From Ilumatobacteraceae bacterium (GTDB taxonomy: Bacteria > Actinomycetota > Acidimicrobiia > Acidimicrobiales > Ilumatobacteraceae), in the NCBI GenBank assembly GCA_033344875.1, contig JAWPMO010000001.1, positions 1,389,595 through 1,453,594 of the forward strand: 64,000 nucleotides of DNA, given 5' to 3'. Position 1 is the first letter of the stretch. Each line of letters begins with the position of its first letter. The notes beneath the pieces are model-generated. The model did no database searches. It had not been told where the DNA came from and saw only the letters and a list, made by a program, of their open reading frames with translations. Below, one piece after another: positions 15,014-22,751 of this stretch. The translations under genes were made by a program, and so were the position numbers.

Positions 15014-16780
15014 TCAGACGGTCGCCGACCTGAGCACTACGTGGAGGAGGATCGTGTCGTCGGTCTGCCCGGCGAAGGATTCGAGTCCTGCGACCGTGAA
15101 CCCGCCCGACGTGGACCGCAGCGCCTCGATGGCGGACGCGATCTCGGCGAGTTGGCCGTCGACGACCGTTCCGTCACGCCGATCGATCAGGCCGTCGGTG
15201 TAGAGCAGTACCGAACTCTCACGTCCGATGTGGACCGTCGTCTCCGGCTTCGGGGCATCTGGGACCACGGTCAAGGGGGCCGAGACCCGCCCGTCGAGCA
15301 GCGAGACGCCGTCGCACGACAGCAGGAACCCTGGCGGATGCCCGGCTGATGCGTACGTGAGACATCCGGTCGGCGGATCGAAGAATCCGACCCACACCGT
15401 CGAGCACGACGCGCCCGGGATCGTCGCGGCGATCTCGTCGGCCTGCGACAGCAGGGCGGACGGTCCCTCGACGTGCCGCGCGGTGACCGACATCGCCACG
15501 CGGAGCTGGTTCATCGTGACCGCTGCCTCGGCGCCGTGCCCGACCACGTCACCGACGCAGATGTAGACCCGTCCGTCCGGGAGTTCGGCGACGTCGTACC
15601 AGTCACCACCGATGCCGAGGCCGGACGCCGCCGCCATGTAGCACCCCTCGGCCGTGAACGCCGACCCGGCGAGCTGCTCGGGCGGCAGACTGAGTCGCTG
15701 GAACCGGGTGACCAGCCGGTGCTCCTCTGCAGCGGCGATCTGGAGGCGGGCCCGCTCGAGGGCGAGCAGGTCGCGCTCGTACATCTCTGCCGCCACCACG
15801 AGTCCGCCAGTCGTGAACACCAGGAACTTCAGCTTGATGACGACGAGACCCGTGGCGTCGGAGACACCGACCATGATCGCCCCGTCGCCGATCACGAACG
15901 CTGCGGCCGCGGTCAGCGCGACGATGGCCGACACGAACGCCACCGCACGGACACCGAACCAGGCTCCGGCCACCACGACCCCGGTCAGCACGATGAACAT
16001 CAGCGGCAGGTCGGAGGTGGTGAGCACGGTCGCGGTCAGGACGACGGCACCGATGATCACCACGGCGCCGGGGCCCGACCAGAGGGACCGACGATCCGGC
16101 CCGGACCCCGCCGCCAGGAGCGGACCGCCGACCAGCAACACACCGAGGACGTCTCCCAGCCACCACTGCCAGAAGGTGGTGACGACCGAGTCGCCGCCGA
16201 AACCGCGATCCACGAGCGCTCCGATGGCGGCGCCGACGGCAGGGCCGGCGACGACACCACCGACGACGAACCACCGGACGTGCCACAGCCGCGACAGGTC
16301 GAGGCGGCCGCGAACCCTGGCGAGCACGATCGCTGCGCCGACCAGGGGTTCGGCCACGTTCGCTGCAGCGAAACCGACCGACTGGGCGACGGAGAGGCCG
16401 GCTCGGAGGTCTTGACCGAACTCGGCCACCGCGACGGCGAGCAGCACGACCCACCAATCCGCTCGACGCGACCGCACGAGGGCGGCGAACGTGATGCCCG
16501 ACGGGATGAAGAAGACGGCCTGGAGATCGGTCGCTTCGGCGAAGCGAAAGGCGGCCTCCGATCCGAGCACGTAGCCGACGGCGACGAGCGAGCCGACCAA
16601 CCAGGGTGACGACCGCGCCGAGCCCTTCTCGTCGCCCACGACGGGCGGAGCACCGAACAGCTTCATGTCGTTGGCATCATCCTGGTCGTCGCCGAGCGCT
16701 TTCGTTGTCAGATCGGTCACGGCGCCGGGGACCGGGGCGCTCGACGGCACCATGTTGGCAGATCGGACACGCGAAGACAT
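15014..16780 (-). CDS. MASE1-type membrane sensor with SpoIIE/PP2C phosphatase domain
   Basis: Up to 588 aa. About eight hydrophobic helices fill residues 60-335, with MASE1 features (FFIPSGITFAALVRSRRADW, WQWWLGDVLGVLLVGGPLLA). A short coiled linker (YERDLLALERARLQIAAAEE) leads to a SpoIIE phosphatase domain with acidic metal motifs GIGGDWYDVAELPDG and CVGDVVGHGAEAAV and a late GQTDDTILLHV. Such enzymes dephosphorylate anti-anti-sigma proteins and switch on general-stress sigma factors, so it may feed the sigma-B-like factor at 28950. The start is uncertain: ATG 16780 is the longest and ATG 16666 (MKLFGAPP) is plausible; neither has a clear Shine-Dalgarno sequence. Confidence 0.85.
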   Translation of the reverse strand: MSSRVRSANMVPSSAPVPGAVTDLTTKALGDDQDDANDMKLFGAPPVVGDEKGSARSSPWLVGSLVAVGYVLGSEAAFRFAEATDLQAVFFIPSGITFAALVRSRRADWWVVLLAVAVAEFGQDLRAGLSVAQSVGFAAANVAEPLVGAAIVLARVRGRLDLSRLWHVRWFVVGGVVAGPAVGAAIGALVDRGFGGDSVVTTFWQWWLGDVLGVLLVGGPLLAAGSGPDRRSLWSGPGAVVIIGAVVLTATVLTTSDLPLMFIVLTGVVVAGAWFGVRAVAFVSAIVALTAAAAFVIGDGAIMVGVSDATGLVVIKLKFLVFTTGGLVVAAEMYERDLLALERARLQIAAAEEHRLVTRFQRLSLPPEQLAGSAFTAEGCYMAAASGLGIGGDWYDVAELPDGRVYICVGDVVGHGAEAAVTMNQLRVAMSVTARHVEGPSALLSQADEIAATIPGASCSTVWVGFFDPPTGCLTYASAGHPPGFLLSCDGVSLLDGRVSAPLTVVPDAPKPETTVHIGRESSVLLYTDGLIDRRDGTVVDGQLAEIASAIEALRSTSGGFTVAGLESFAGQTDDTILLHVVLRSATV

Positions 16781-16825
16781 GCGCCGAGGCCGCGTCGGGC
16801 CGGCGGGAACGATGCCGGGCGTTCG

Positions 16826-16867
16826 GACCAGGATTCAGACCAGGATTCAGACCAGGATTCAGACCAG
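16826..16867. repeat. Tandem 12-bp repeat carrying repeated stop codons
   Basis: Three and a half copies of GACCAGGATTCA. Read on the minus strand each unit encodes Ile-Leu-Val-stop, so the Ca2+ exchanger gene ends in serial in-frame TGA codons. Confidence 0.9.
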
Positions 16868-17908
16868 TATGACGACGACGGCGACGACCCAGATCGTGAT
16901 GATCGACCAACTCTCGGTGTCGGTGTTCCGAGCTCCGGTGCCCTGCCGGACCAGACCTGCGAGGAGCACGCCGTTGAGCAGCACCGCCAGGCCGGTCACG
17001 CCGGCCGCATCGACGCCGGCGCCGCCGAACACCGAGTCCGCCGAGACCAGATCGGCAGCGGCGACGAAGAGGGTGTCGAAGGTGTTCCCGCCGATGATGT
17101 CGCCGGCCGCCAGGCCGATGGCGCCGCGGCGCGCTGCCGCGACCGCCGTGACCAGTTCCGGCGTCGACGTCGCGACCGAGGTGAACACGACACCGACCGC
17201 GCCGGCGGACAACGACGTCGTGGCCGTCAACTCGCTCCCCGCCCATGCCAGCGCGAAGCCGGCGAGCCCGAGCACGACGGCGAAGGTGGCGAATCGCGAC
17301 CAGAGCTGCGACCAGGGGCGCTGCTCCTCTTCCTCGACTTCCGGACTGTCCTCGAGCCCGCCCAGCTTGCCGCGCTGGCCACTCCGGCCACCTTCGACGT
17401 CGGACGCATCCGGTTCCGGACCGATCGCGGCCGAAGCGGAGATGTCGATCCGGCGCGAGAGCAGCAGCCCGACGACGTATGCCCCCACGATCGCCGGCGT
17501 GAGCGGATGGATGCGACCCACGACGACGTCCGGCGACGCCAGACCGATGCTGACGATCGACAGGAGGATCATCAACACGGCCGCCTGATAGGCGACCTGA
17601 CGGGTCGGGACGAAGCTCGAGAGCGTTCCCGATCGGAAGGCGATGTCCGCGATCGCGAGGAACAGCGTCTGCGCGGCGACGCCACCGATCGCGTTCGAGA
17701 CCGCCAACTCGGTCTCACCGCGCGAGGCAGCGGTGACCGTCAGGACGAGACCCGGCAACGAGGTCACCACCCCGAGCAGCACGGCGCCGACGAGGACCTG
17801 GCCGAGGTCGAGGCGGTTGGAGATCGCCTCGGCGACCCGCGCGAGTCGAGGCCCGACCGTGGCGACGACGGCGGTCGCACCGACGAGGACGACGATCAGC
17901 AGCGTCAT
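16859..17908 (-). CDS. Sodium/calcium exchanger family (CaCA) membrane protein
   Basis: 349 aa with about ten membrane helices in two halves. The inverted alpha repeats are visible: GVVTSLPGLVLTVTAASRGE ... SNAIGGVAAQTLF and SVATSTPELVTAVAAARRGA ... GDIIGGNTFDTLF, the ion-binding GxxTSxPE core. A charged loop (DASDVEGGRSGQRGK, EVEEEEQRPW) separates the halves. It exports Ca2+ in exchange for Na+ or H+. The last codons lie in a 12-bp tandem repeat. Confidence 0.88.
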   Translation of the reverse strand: MTLLIVVLVGATAVVATVGPRLARVAEAISNRLDLGQVLVGAVLLGVVTSLPGLVLTVTAASRGETELAVSNAIGGVAAQTLFLAIADIAFRSGTLSSFVPTRQVAYQAAVLMILLSIVSIGLASPDVVVGRIHPLTPAIVGAYVVGLLLSRRIDISASAAIGPEPDASDVEGGRSGQRGKLGGLEDSPEVEEEEQRPWSQLWSRFATFAVVLGLAGFALAWAGSELTATTSLSAGAVGVVFTSVATSTPELVTAVAAARRGAIGLAAGDIIGGNTFDTLFVAAADLVSADSVFGGAGVDAAGVTGLAVLLNGVLLAGLVRQGTGARNTDTESWSIITIWVVAVVVILV

Positions 17909-17943
17909 TCAGCACCACCGCCGATCCGCCCGACGATGCGGCC

Positions 17944-18318
17944 TCAGGCTGCTTCCGATCGCCAGGCCGCCGGCCGTACCGAACGCCAGCCACCGCCGAA
18001 CGACCCGCTCGTGTCCTGGCCGATCCACGCGGCCCCCGCGATCACGACCCCCGAGGCCAGGCTCGAACACCACGCGGCCGTCGCGCCGTACCCCAGCACC
18101 GCCGGCGCGGCGATCAGCCACACCCCCAGTGGCACGGTGGCCCACCGCAACGCTGCGAGGACCTCCCAACAGGCGACGAACGCGAACGCACCGGCGATCG
18201 GCCCGATGATGCGGTCGTTGTCGGCCGCCACCCCGCCGTAGTCGAGCACCGCGGGCGCGGCGATCAACCACACGCCGACAGCGGCCGCGACGAGTCGGGC
18301 GAGGAGACCTGCGCTCAC
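17944..18318 (-). CDS. SPW-repeat membrane protein
   Basis: 124 aa with two copies of the short SPW-type unit (VGVWLIAAPAVLDYGGVAAD and LGVWLIAAPAVLGYGATAA) within four membrane helices. Start ATG overlaps the stop of the VKOR-like gene by four bases, so it is the last gene of a coupled operon (epimerase, VKOR-like, SPW). Function of the family is unknown. Confidence 0.8.
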   Translation of the reverse strand: MSAGLLARLVAAAVGVWLIAAPAVLDYGGVAADNDRIIGPIAGAFAFVACWEVLAALRWATVPLGVWLIAAPAVLGYGATAAWCSSLASGVVIAGAAWIGQDTSGSFGGGWRSVRPAAWRSEAA

Positions 18319-18890
18319 GCGTCGAGCCCCCAGAACGCCCGCCAGACCGATCCGCCAGCAACCCGCTCACGGCGCAGGTGCTGCAGGCTCGCCAGCACTT
18401 CGTCGACGCCGGGACCGATCATCGCCAACGAGACGACGCCGGAGAACAGGCAGAGCGTGCAGAAGCTCCCGTACAGGACCGGTTGGAAGACGGTGAGCAT
18501 CACGCTCATCGCGCCGAACGGCCCCACGAAGACGCCGAAGACGATGACGATCCACGGCATCTTCTCCCAACGGTCGGTGCCTCCGATCAATCCGGTGACG
18601 GCATCGGCCAGATATCCGAGCGCTCCGAGTGCGGCATCGCCGATCGGGAATCGTTCGAACGCCTTGGAGAACCCCGATTCCCGAACGATGTCGGTCGTCC
18701 CGTCACCGAAGAACGGTTCGAAGACGGTGTCGACGTACTCCTGCTGGTAGAGCGCCAGCCACGCGGCAGCGAATCCACCGAGCACGGCGAGCACCACGAT
18801 CGGGACACGCTGCGACCACGCCGAGGGGTTGACCTCCCAACCCGGCGGCACGTGGGGGTCGGACCCGTCGTGATCGACCGCTCGCCTCAT
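18315..18890 (-). CDS. Vitamin K epoxide reductase (VKOR)-like membrane protein
   Basis: 191 aa with about four membrane helices and the redox motif GSFCTLCLFSGVVSLAM near residue 145. VKOR enzymes re-oxidise thioredoxin-like partners for extracellular disulfide formation. Only the CxxC pair is present; the upstream loop cysteine pair of full-length VKOR is absent, so this is a reduced or divergent version. Overlaps its neighbours by four bases on both sides (epimerase before, SPW protein after). Confidence 0.72.
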   Translation of the reverse strand: MRRAVDHDGSDPHVPPGWEVNPSAWSQRVPIVVLAVLGGFAAAWLALYQQEYVDTVFEPFFGDGTTDIVRESGFSKAFERFPIGDAALGALGYLADAVTGLIGGTDRWEKMPWIVIVFGVFVGPFGAMSVMLTVFQPVLYGSFCTLCLFSGVVSLAMIGPGVDEVLASLQHLRRERVAGGSVWRAFWGLDA

Positions 18891-20026
18891 ACCGGGAGCA
18901 ACCGTCGAGGAGGAGTGAGACCGTTGCGCTCGTACCAGCCGTCCCGGTCCTCCTGCAGGCGGGCGATCATCTGACGAACCGTGTCGGTCACGTCGTGCCG
19001 TGGCACCCAGTCCAGCTCCTCGCGTGCGGTCGAGATGTCGATGTCGTAGTGGTCGGACGCCCGGTCCACCATCCAGGATCGGATGAACGGGTCTTCACCG
19101 ATGGGATTCTTCTCGCGGACCCACGCCCCCACCTTGGCGACCAGCGGCGGGATGCGCAGGGTCGGCCAGTCGCGTCCGTACAGTTCGTTGCCGATGACGT
19201 CCTGCAGCTCGCCGTAGCCGACGGTCCGAGGCTCGGCGATCAGGATCGGCGTGATCCCGGTGAGCAGCGACCGGCGTTCGACGATGCGGATCAGCGCGTC
19301 GACCGCATCGTCGAGGTGCACGAACGCCTGCCCGCTGGCGGCGTCGGCGGGGTAGAAGTGACTGGTCGGCCAACGCCCGTCGATCCGCTTGATCTGATTG
19401 GTGATCGGCGGCGAGTTGCCGTCCTCGTCGTAGATGCCAGCGAGGCGAGCGATCACGGTCGACATCGACGACGACGACGGGTGTTCCCGAATCAGGCGTT
19501 CGGTGTCGACCTTCGACTCCGGATACGGCCACGACGCGTCGACCGGGTCGGATTCGTCGATCTCCTCACCGGGATCCACCGGTTCGTGGACCAACATCGT
19601 CGACGAGAAGACGAACTGCTCGATGGAGAAGTCGTGCAGCGCATCGAGGATCCGGCGCGTGCCCTCGACGGTGACCCGTTCGTACATGGGGCTGTCGCGA
19701 CCGGCGAAGTCGTAGAACGCCGCCAGATGGACGAGCGACGCGATGTCCGTACCGAACTGGTCGCGGATCCGCTGGAACGCGCGGCCGACCGACGCATCGT
19801 CGGTCAGGTCGGTGCAGATGAACTCGACGTCTGCCGGAGATCGAGGGTCTCCCTCGAGGTCGAGGGAGACGACCCGATGGGAGCCGAGCAGTCGGTCGAT
19901 CAGGGCCGAACCGATCATGCCCGACCCGCCCGTGACGACGACGACGGGGCGCTCACGCTCCGTTCCGTCTGCGGATGGCCGATCGAGGGCGTCGGGGGCG
20001 AGGTGGTGTTGACTCGTCGCTTCCAT
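18887..20026 (-). CDS. NAD-dependent epimerase/dehydratase (extended SDR)
   Basis: 379 aa. The NAD-binding motif VVVVTGGSGMIGSALIDRLL begins near residue 28. The catalytic pair is in WPYPESKVDTERL (Y-x-x-x-K), with the active-site Ser/Thr in FVFSSTMLVH. The substrate could be a nucleotide sugar or a lipid-linked group; the C-terminal part (WVREKNPIGEDPFIRSWMVD) is not diagnostic. First gene of an overlapping operon with VKOR-like and SPW genes. GGGTAGGAG lies ten bases before the ATG and can be read as a Shine-Dalgarno sequence or as the -10 of a sigma-B-like promoter. Confidence 0.82.
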   Translation of the reverse strand: MEATSQHHLAPDALDRPSADGTERERPVVVVTGGSGMIGSALIDRLLGSHRVVSLDLEGDPRSPADVEFICTDLTDDASVGRAFQRIRDQFGTDIASLVHLAAFYDFAGRDSPMYERVTVEGTRRILDALHDFSIEQFVFSSTMLVHEPVDPGEEIDESDPVDASWPYPESKVDTERLIREHPSSSSMSTVIARLAGIYDEDGNSPPITNQIKRIDGRWPTSHFYPADAASGQAFVHLDDAVDALIRIVERRSLLTGITPILIAEPRTVGYGELQDVIGNELYGRDWPTLRIPPLVAKVGAWVREKNPIGEDPFIRSWMVDRASDHYDIDISTAREELDWVPRHDVTDTVRQMIARLQEDRDGWYERNGLTPPRRLLPV

Positions 20027-20076
20027 GGTCGTCTCCTACCCGTCTGTCACGGTCGCTACACGTGCCGGTTCGTCCG

Positions 20077-20319
20077 TCATGCCGTCGTCGCATGCTTGCC
20101 CGACGCGACGGTCAGTTCGCCGAGCAGGTCGTGACAACGGCGCGCCCGCTCGAGATCTTGGTCGCGGCAGAGCCTGATGAACTCGGTGACCGCTCCGAGA
20201 TCCGGGTTGCGGGCGTCGTCCAGGTAGCGCCGGTACGACTCGACCGCCTGGAGTGCGTGGTACTGGATGCTGACGAGGTCGTAGACGACGTCGTCGGTCA
20301 CTTCGCGTGTGCCTGCCAT
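20077..20319 (-). CDS. Small helical protein of unknown function
   Basis: 80 aa, predicted all-helical: DDVVYDLVSIQYHALQAVES, then FIRLCRDQDLERARRCHDLL. It resembles the small four-helix or ferritin-like fragments found in stress regulons, but no metal motif is complete. GGAGGAG precedes ATG 20319. A sigma-B-like promoter lies 44 nt upstream. It precedes the epimerase operon by 50 bp. Confidence 0.65.
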   Translation of the reverse strand: MAGTREVTDDVVYDLVSIQYHALQAVESYRRYLDDARNPDLGAVTEFIRLCRDQDLERARRCHDLLGELTVASGKHATTA

Positions 20320-20363
20320 GGTGATGCTCCTCCGAGATCGTTGGGGTTCTGGGCACCGTGCTC

Positions 20364-20389
20364 CTACCCCACTCGCGCTCGGCGCAGAC
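20364..20389 (-). promoter_or_regulatory. Sigma-B-like promoter (GTCT-N16-GGGTAG)
   Basis: Minus strand GTCT (20389-20386), 16 bp, GGGTAG (20369-20364), upstream of the small helical gene and perhaps of the whole epimerase operon. Confidence 0.55.
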
Positions 20390-20416
20390 GCGCCCGTTCG
20401 CTGCGCGAACGGAGGG

Positions 20417-21841
20417 TCAGGAACCTGCGATCCGGATCGGGTCCACCGCTCCGGCGCGAGCAGGGAGATGCTCGACGAACGTCCGCGACCAGCGATCTGC
20501 CGTGAGCCGTGCCGCTGCAGCAGCGCGACGACGCGATCGGTCTGCCGAACTCGCGGACGCGCACGTCGGAACGACCGACGCCAGGGCTCCGGCGATGGCG
20601 TTCACGTCGATTCCGTCGACCAGTTCGCACCAGGGGCCGATGTGTTCGGCCGCGCCGGCACCACGCGAGAGCACGACCTCGCAGGGCCGATCGCCGTTGA
20701 GCACCGCGTACTCGAGCGCGACGAGATTCATCCCGTCACGCGCCGGCGTGATCAGCGCGATGTCGCCGGCGCGCATCAAACCCGCGACCTCGCGCGGTGA
20801 CTGTTGCTCGTCGACCAACGTCACGACGGGACGGCCGTCGCTCCGAGGGAAATCGGCATTGATGCGCTCAGCCGCGCCCTTCATCTGCTGTGCCAGGTAC
20901 GCGTACACGGGAATCGAGGTCCGGCTCGGCACGGCGACCTGGACGAACCGAATGTCGTCGGGACCGACGTCGCCACGCCCGAGGATCACCTCGATCGCGT
21001 GCAGCTTGTGCAACAGGCCCTTGGTGTAGTCGATTCGGTCGACACCGACGACCAGGACGCCCGACGGTTGCCGATGGCGTTCGGCGAGCGAGCGCACGAC
21101 CTCGTCGTCGCGCCGCGCCTGCCATGCGGCGACGTCGAACCCGACCGGGTTGGCGATGATCGTCGGTCGGGGGCGGCCCGTGGGACGCTCGAGGTCGAGG
21201 AATCGAGTCAGCTCGGCCCGATCCGACTCGGTCTGGACCCCGATGAGCGAGAAGCCGGCCAGGCGTTTGGCCAGGTCGCGGGCACGCGGCAGCCCGGCGA
21301 GGACGTCGGCGACGACGGGCGTGTGGCACGACAGCCCCACGCGCAGGTCCGGACGATGACGACGAAGGATCGCGCCCAGCGCGAAATAGTGGTAGTCGTG
21401 CGCCCAGACGGCCCCGCCGGCGATCGCGGTCCCGGCGACCAACTCGGCCACACGAAGGTTGTGACGCTCCCAGGCATCCCACCAGGTGTCCGACGATTCG
21501 ACGTTGCCGTCGAGCCCGTGCAGTGCCGGCCAGAGCGTGCGGTTGCAGAACCCGTCGTGAGCGGACGCGTGGTCGGCCGACGTCATCGGGATCTCGACCA
21601 AGCGGCAACGCCCGAATGTCGCCGGCGGGGGCGGCTGCCCGGGACGCGTCTGACCGAACCACGCAGTGACCGAGTCCAGCACCGGTTCGAGCGCGCTCAC
21701 CAGCCCGCCGGGCGATCGCCGCCAGCCCTCGATCGGGTGATGATCGACCGGCAGTCGGGCGGCGACCAGGTACAGCGGCTGTGGGTCGGCATCGTCGCTG
21801 CCATCCGATCCGCCTGCATCGAGGTCGTTCAGTTCCGGCAC
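20417..21841 (-). CDS. otsA: Trehalose-6-phosphate synthase
   Basis: 474 aa GT20-family glycosyltransferase making trehalose-6-phosphate from a nucleotide-glucose and glucose-6-phosphate. Signatures: RRSPGGLVSALEPV (N-terminal GGL), VWAHDYHYFALGAILRRHRP, VGVDRIDYTKGLLHKLHAIE, IRFVQVAVPSR, and LITPARDGMNLVALEY in the sugar-nucleotide site. GTG 21841 lies seven bases after AGGAGG; the open frame upstream of it is not protein-like. No trehalose-phosphatase (otsB) is adjacent. Role: compatible solute for osmotic or desiccation stress. Confidence 0.92.
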   Translation of the reverse strand: MPELNDLDAGGSDGSDDADPQPLYLVAARLPVDHHPIEGWRRSPGGLVSALEPVLDSVTAWFGQTRPGQPPPPATFGRCRLVEIPMTSADHASAHDGFCNRTLWPALHGLDGNVESSDTWWDAWERHNLRVAELVAGTAIAGGAVWAHDYHYFALGAILRRHRPDLRVGLSCHTPVVADVLAGLPRARDLAKRLAGFSLIGVQTESDRAELTRFLDLERPTGRPRPTIIANPVGFDVAAWQARRDDEVVRSLAERHRQPSGVLVVGVDRIDYTKGLLHKLHAIEVILGRGDVGPDDIRFVQVAVPSRTSIPVYAYLAQQMKGAAERINADFPRSDGRPVVTLVDEQQSPREVAGLMRAGDIALITPARDGMNLVALEYAVLNGDRPCEVVLSRGAGAAEHIGPWCELVDGIDVNAIAGALASVVPTCASASSADRSRRRAAAAARLTADRWSRTFVEHLPARAGAVDPIRIAGS

Positions 21842-21973
21842 CCGGGTTCCTCCTGCGATCGAACAGATGCCGCGGGGACCGGGCGAGCACCAGCCAGGGT
21901 ATGGGCCCTCGATCCGGAACTCCAACCCATCGAGCCGAACGACCCGCCCGATGCGCTCCGTGACACGTTCGAG

Positions 21974-21999
21974 GCATGGCCGGTCCGGAGTTCGGGTAA
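21974..21999 (+). promoter_or_regulatory. Possible sigma-B-like promoter (GCAT-N16-GGGTAA)
   Basis: GCAT (21974-21977), 16 bp, GGGTAA (21994-21999), 50 nt before the small Rho-N-like gene. Confidence 0.45.
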
Positions 22000-22049
22000 T
22001 CGAACCGTACGAGCGGTGCCAGCGACCGCCCCGATGAGGAGGAACCACG

Positions 22050-22319
22050 ATGCCGAGACGATCGCCCGGACCGTCGGTGAAGGACGACGAGCAGTACGAG
22101 GCTCTCCGCGACGATGGCATGAGCAAGGAGAAGGCCGCCCGCATCGCGAACGCCTCCGCGAACGAGGGGCGGTCGAAGGTCGGTCGTCGTGGCGGTGAAG
22201 CCGACGAGTACGAGGACCGGACCAAGGACGAACTGCTCGACCGAGCTCGCGAGATCGGGATCGACGGGCGCTCGAAGATGACCAAGGGCGAGCTGATCGA
22301 CGCCCTCCGCAACCATTGA
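22050..22319 (+). CDS. Small Rho-termination-factor N-terminal-like protein
   Basis: 89 aa. The C-terminal half (TKDELLDRAREIGIDGRSKM then TKGELIDALRNH) is a SAP/Rho-N-type helix-extended-loop-helix that binds nucleic acid. The N-terminal half is charged (DDEQYEALRDDGMSKEKAAR). GAGGAGG precedes ATG 22050. Such proteins are abundant small stress proteins in actinobacteria. It is divergent from otsA and has a putative sigma-B promoter. Confidence 0.8.
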   Translation: MPRRSPGPSVKDDEQYEALRDDGMSKEKAARIANASANEGRSKVGRRGGEADEYEDRTKDELLDRAREIGIDGRSKMTKGELIDALRNH

Positions 22320-22383
22320 TCAGGGGTCTGATCACGCGTGAGTACGTGCGGGTGCCCGTGGCGCGGACGCCATCTTCAAGACG

Positions 22384-22418
22384 GTGAGCGCCAGAACCGT
22401 GAGCGCCAGAACCGTGAG
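22384..22418. repeat. Tandem 15-bp repeat
   Basis: Two full copies of GTGAGCGCCAGAACC and a third partial copy (GTGAG), in the gap between two convergent small genes. No coding role seen. Confidence 0.85.
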
Positions 22419-22429
22419 GTCGCACCGGA

Positions 22430-22666
22430 TCAGGAGGACCGTGGAGAGCGCTGGTCACCGCCGAGGTCGCCCGGACGCATCGTCTCGGCGTCGGGTCCCG
22501 CCGGGCGATCGACGCCACCGTACAACTCGTCGGACGGTGTGGTCGATGATGTGTCGTCGTGCGACGCCGTTCGTTCGGGGTGGCGCCGAACCAGCAGGAA
22601 CCACGCCACGCAGGCCACCGTCGCCACGCAGGCAGCGACGATCACGATGATCGATCCGATGTTCAT
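22430..22666 (-). CDS. Small single-pass membrane protein
   Basis: 78 aa: NIGSIIVIVAACVATVACVA then WFLLVRRH is one membrane helix with its N-terminus outside, followed by a polar Ser/Asp/Pro tail. ATG 22666 has AGGTG six bases upstream; GTG 22675 would add three residues. GGAT-N16-GGGTAG (22701-22676, minus) is just upstream and could be a sigma-B promoter of a near-leaderless transcript. Function unknown. Confidence 0.55.
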   Translation of the reverse strand: MNIGSIIVIVAACVATVACVAWFLLVRRHPERTASHDDTSSTTPSDELYGGVDRPAGPDAETMRPGDLGGDQRSPRSS

Positions 22667-22751
22667 GTCCGACACCTACCCAGAAGATGTCGCTTCGATC
22701 CGTTCTCTCGGCCGTTGCGATGTGCGATCTCGAAAGCAGCGGTGAACCACC

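Noticed and set aside
16826-16867. Tandem repeats here and at 22384 as CRISPR arrays
   Set aside because: Units of 12 and 15 bp are directly adjacent without spacers, and there are no cas genes.
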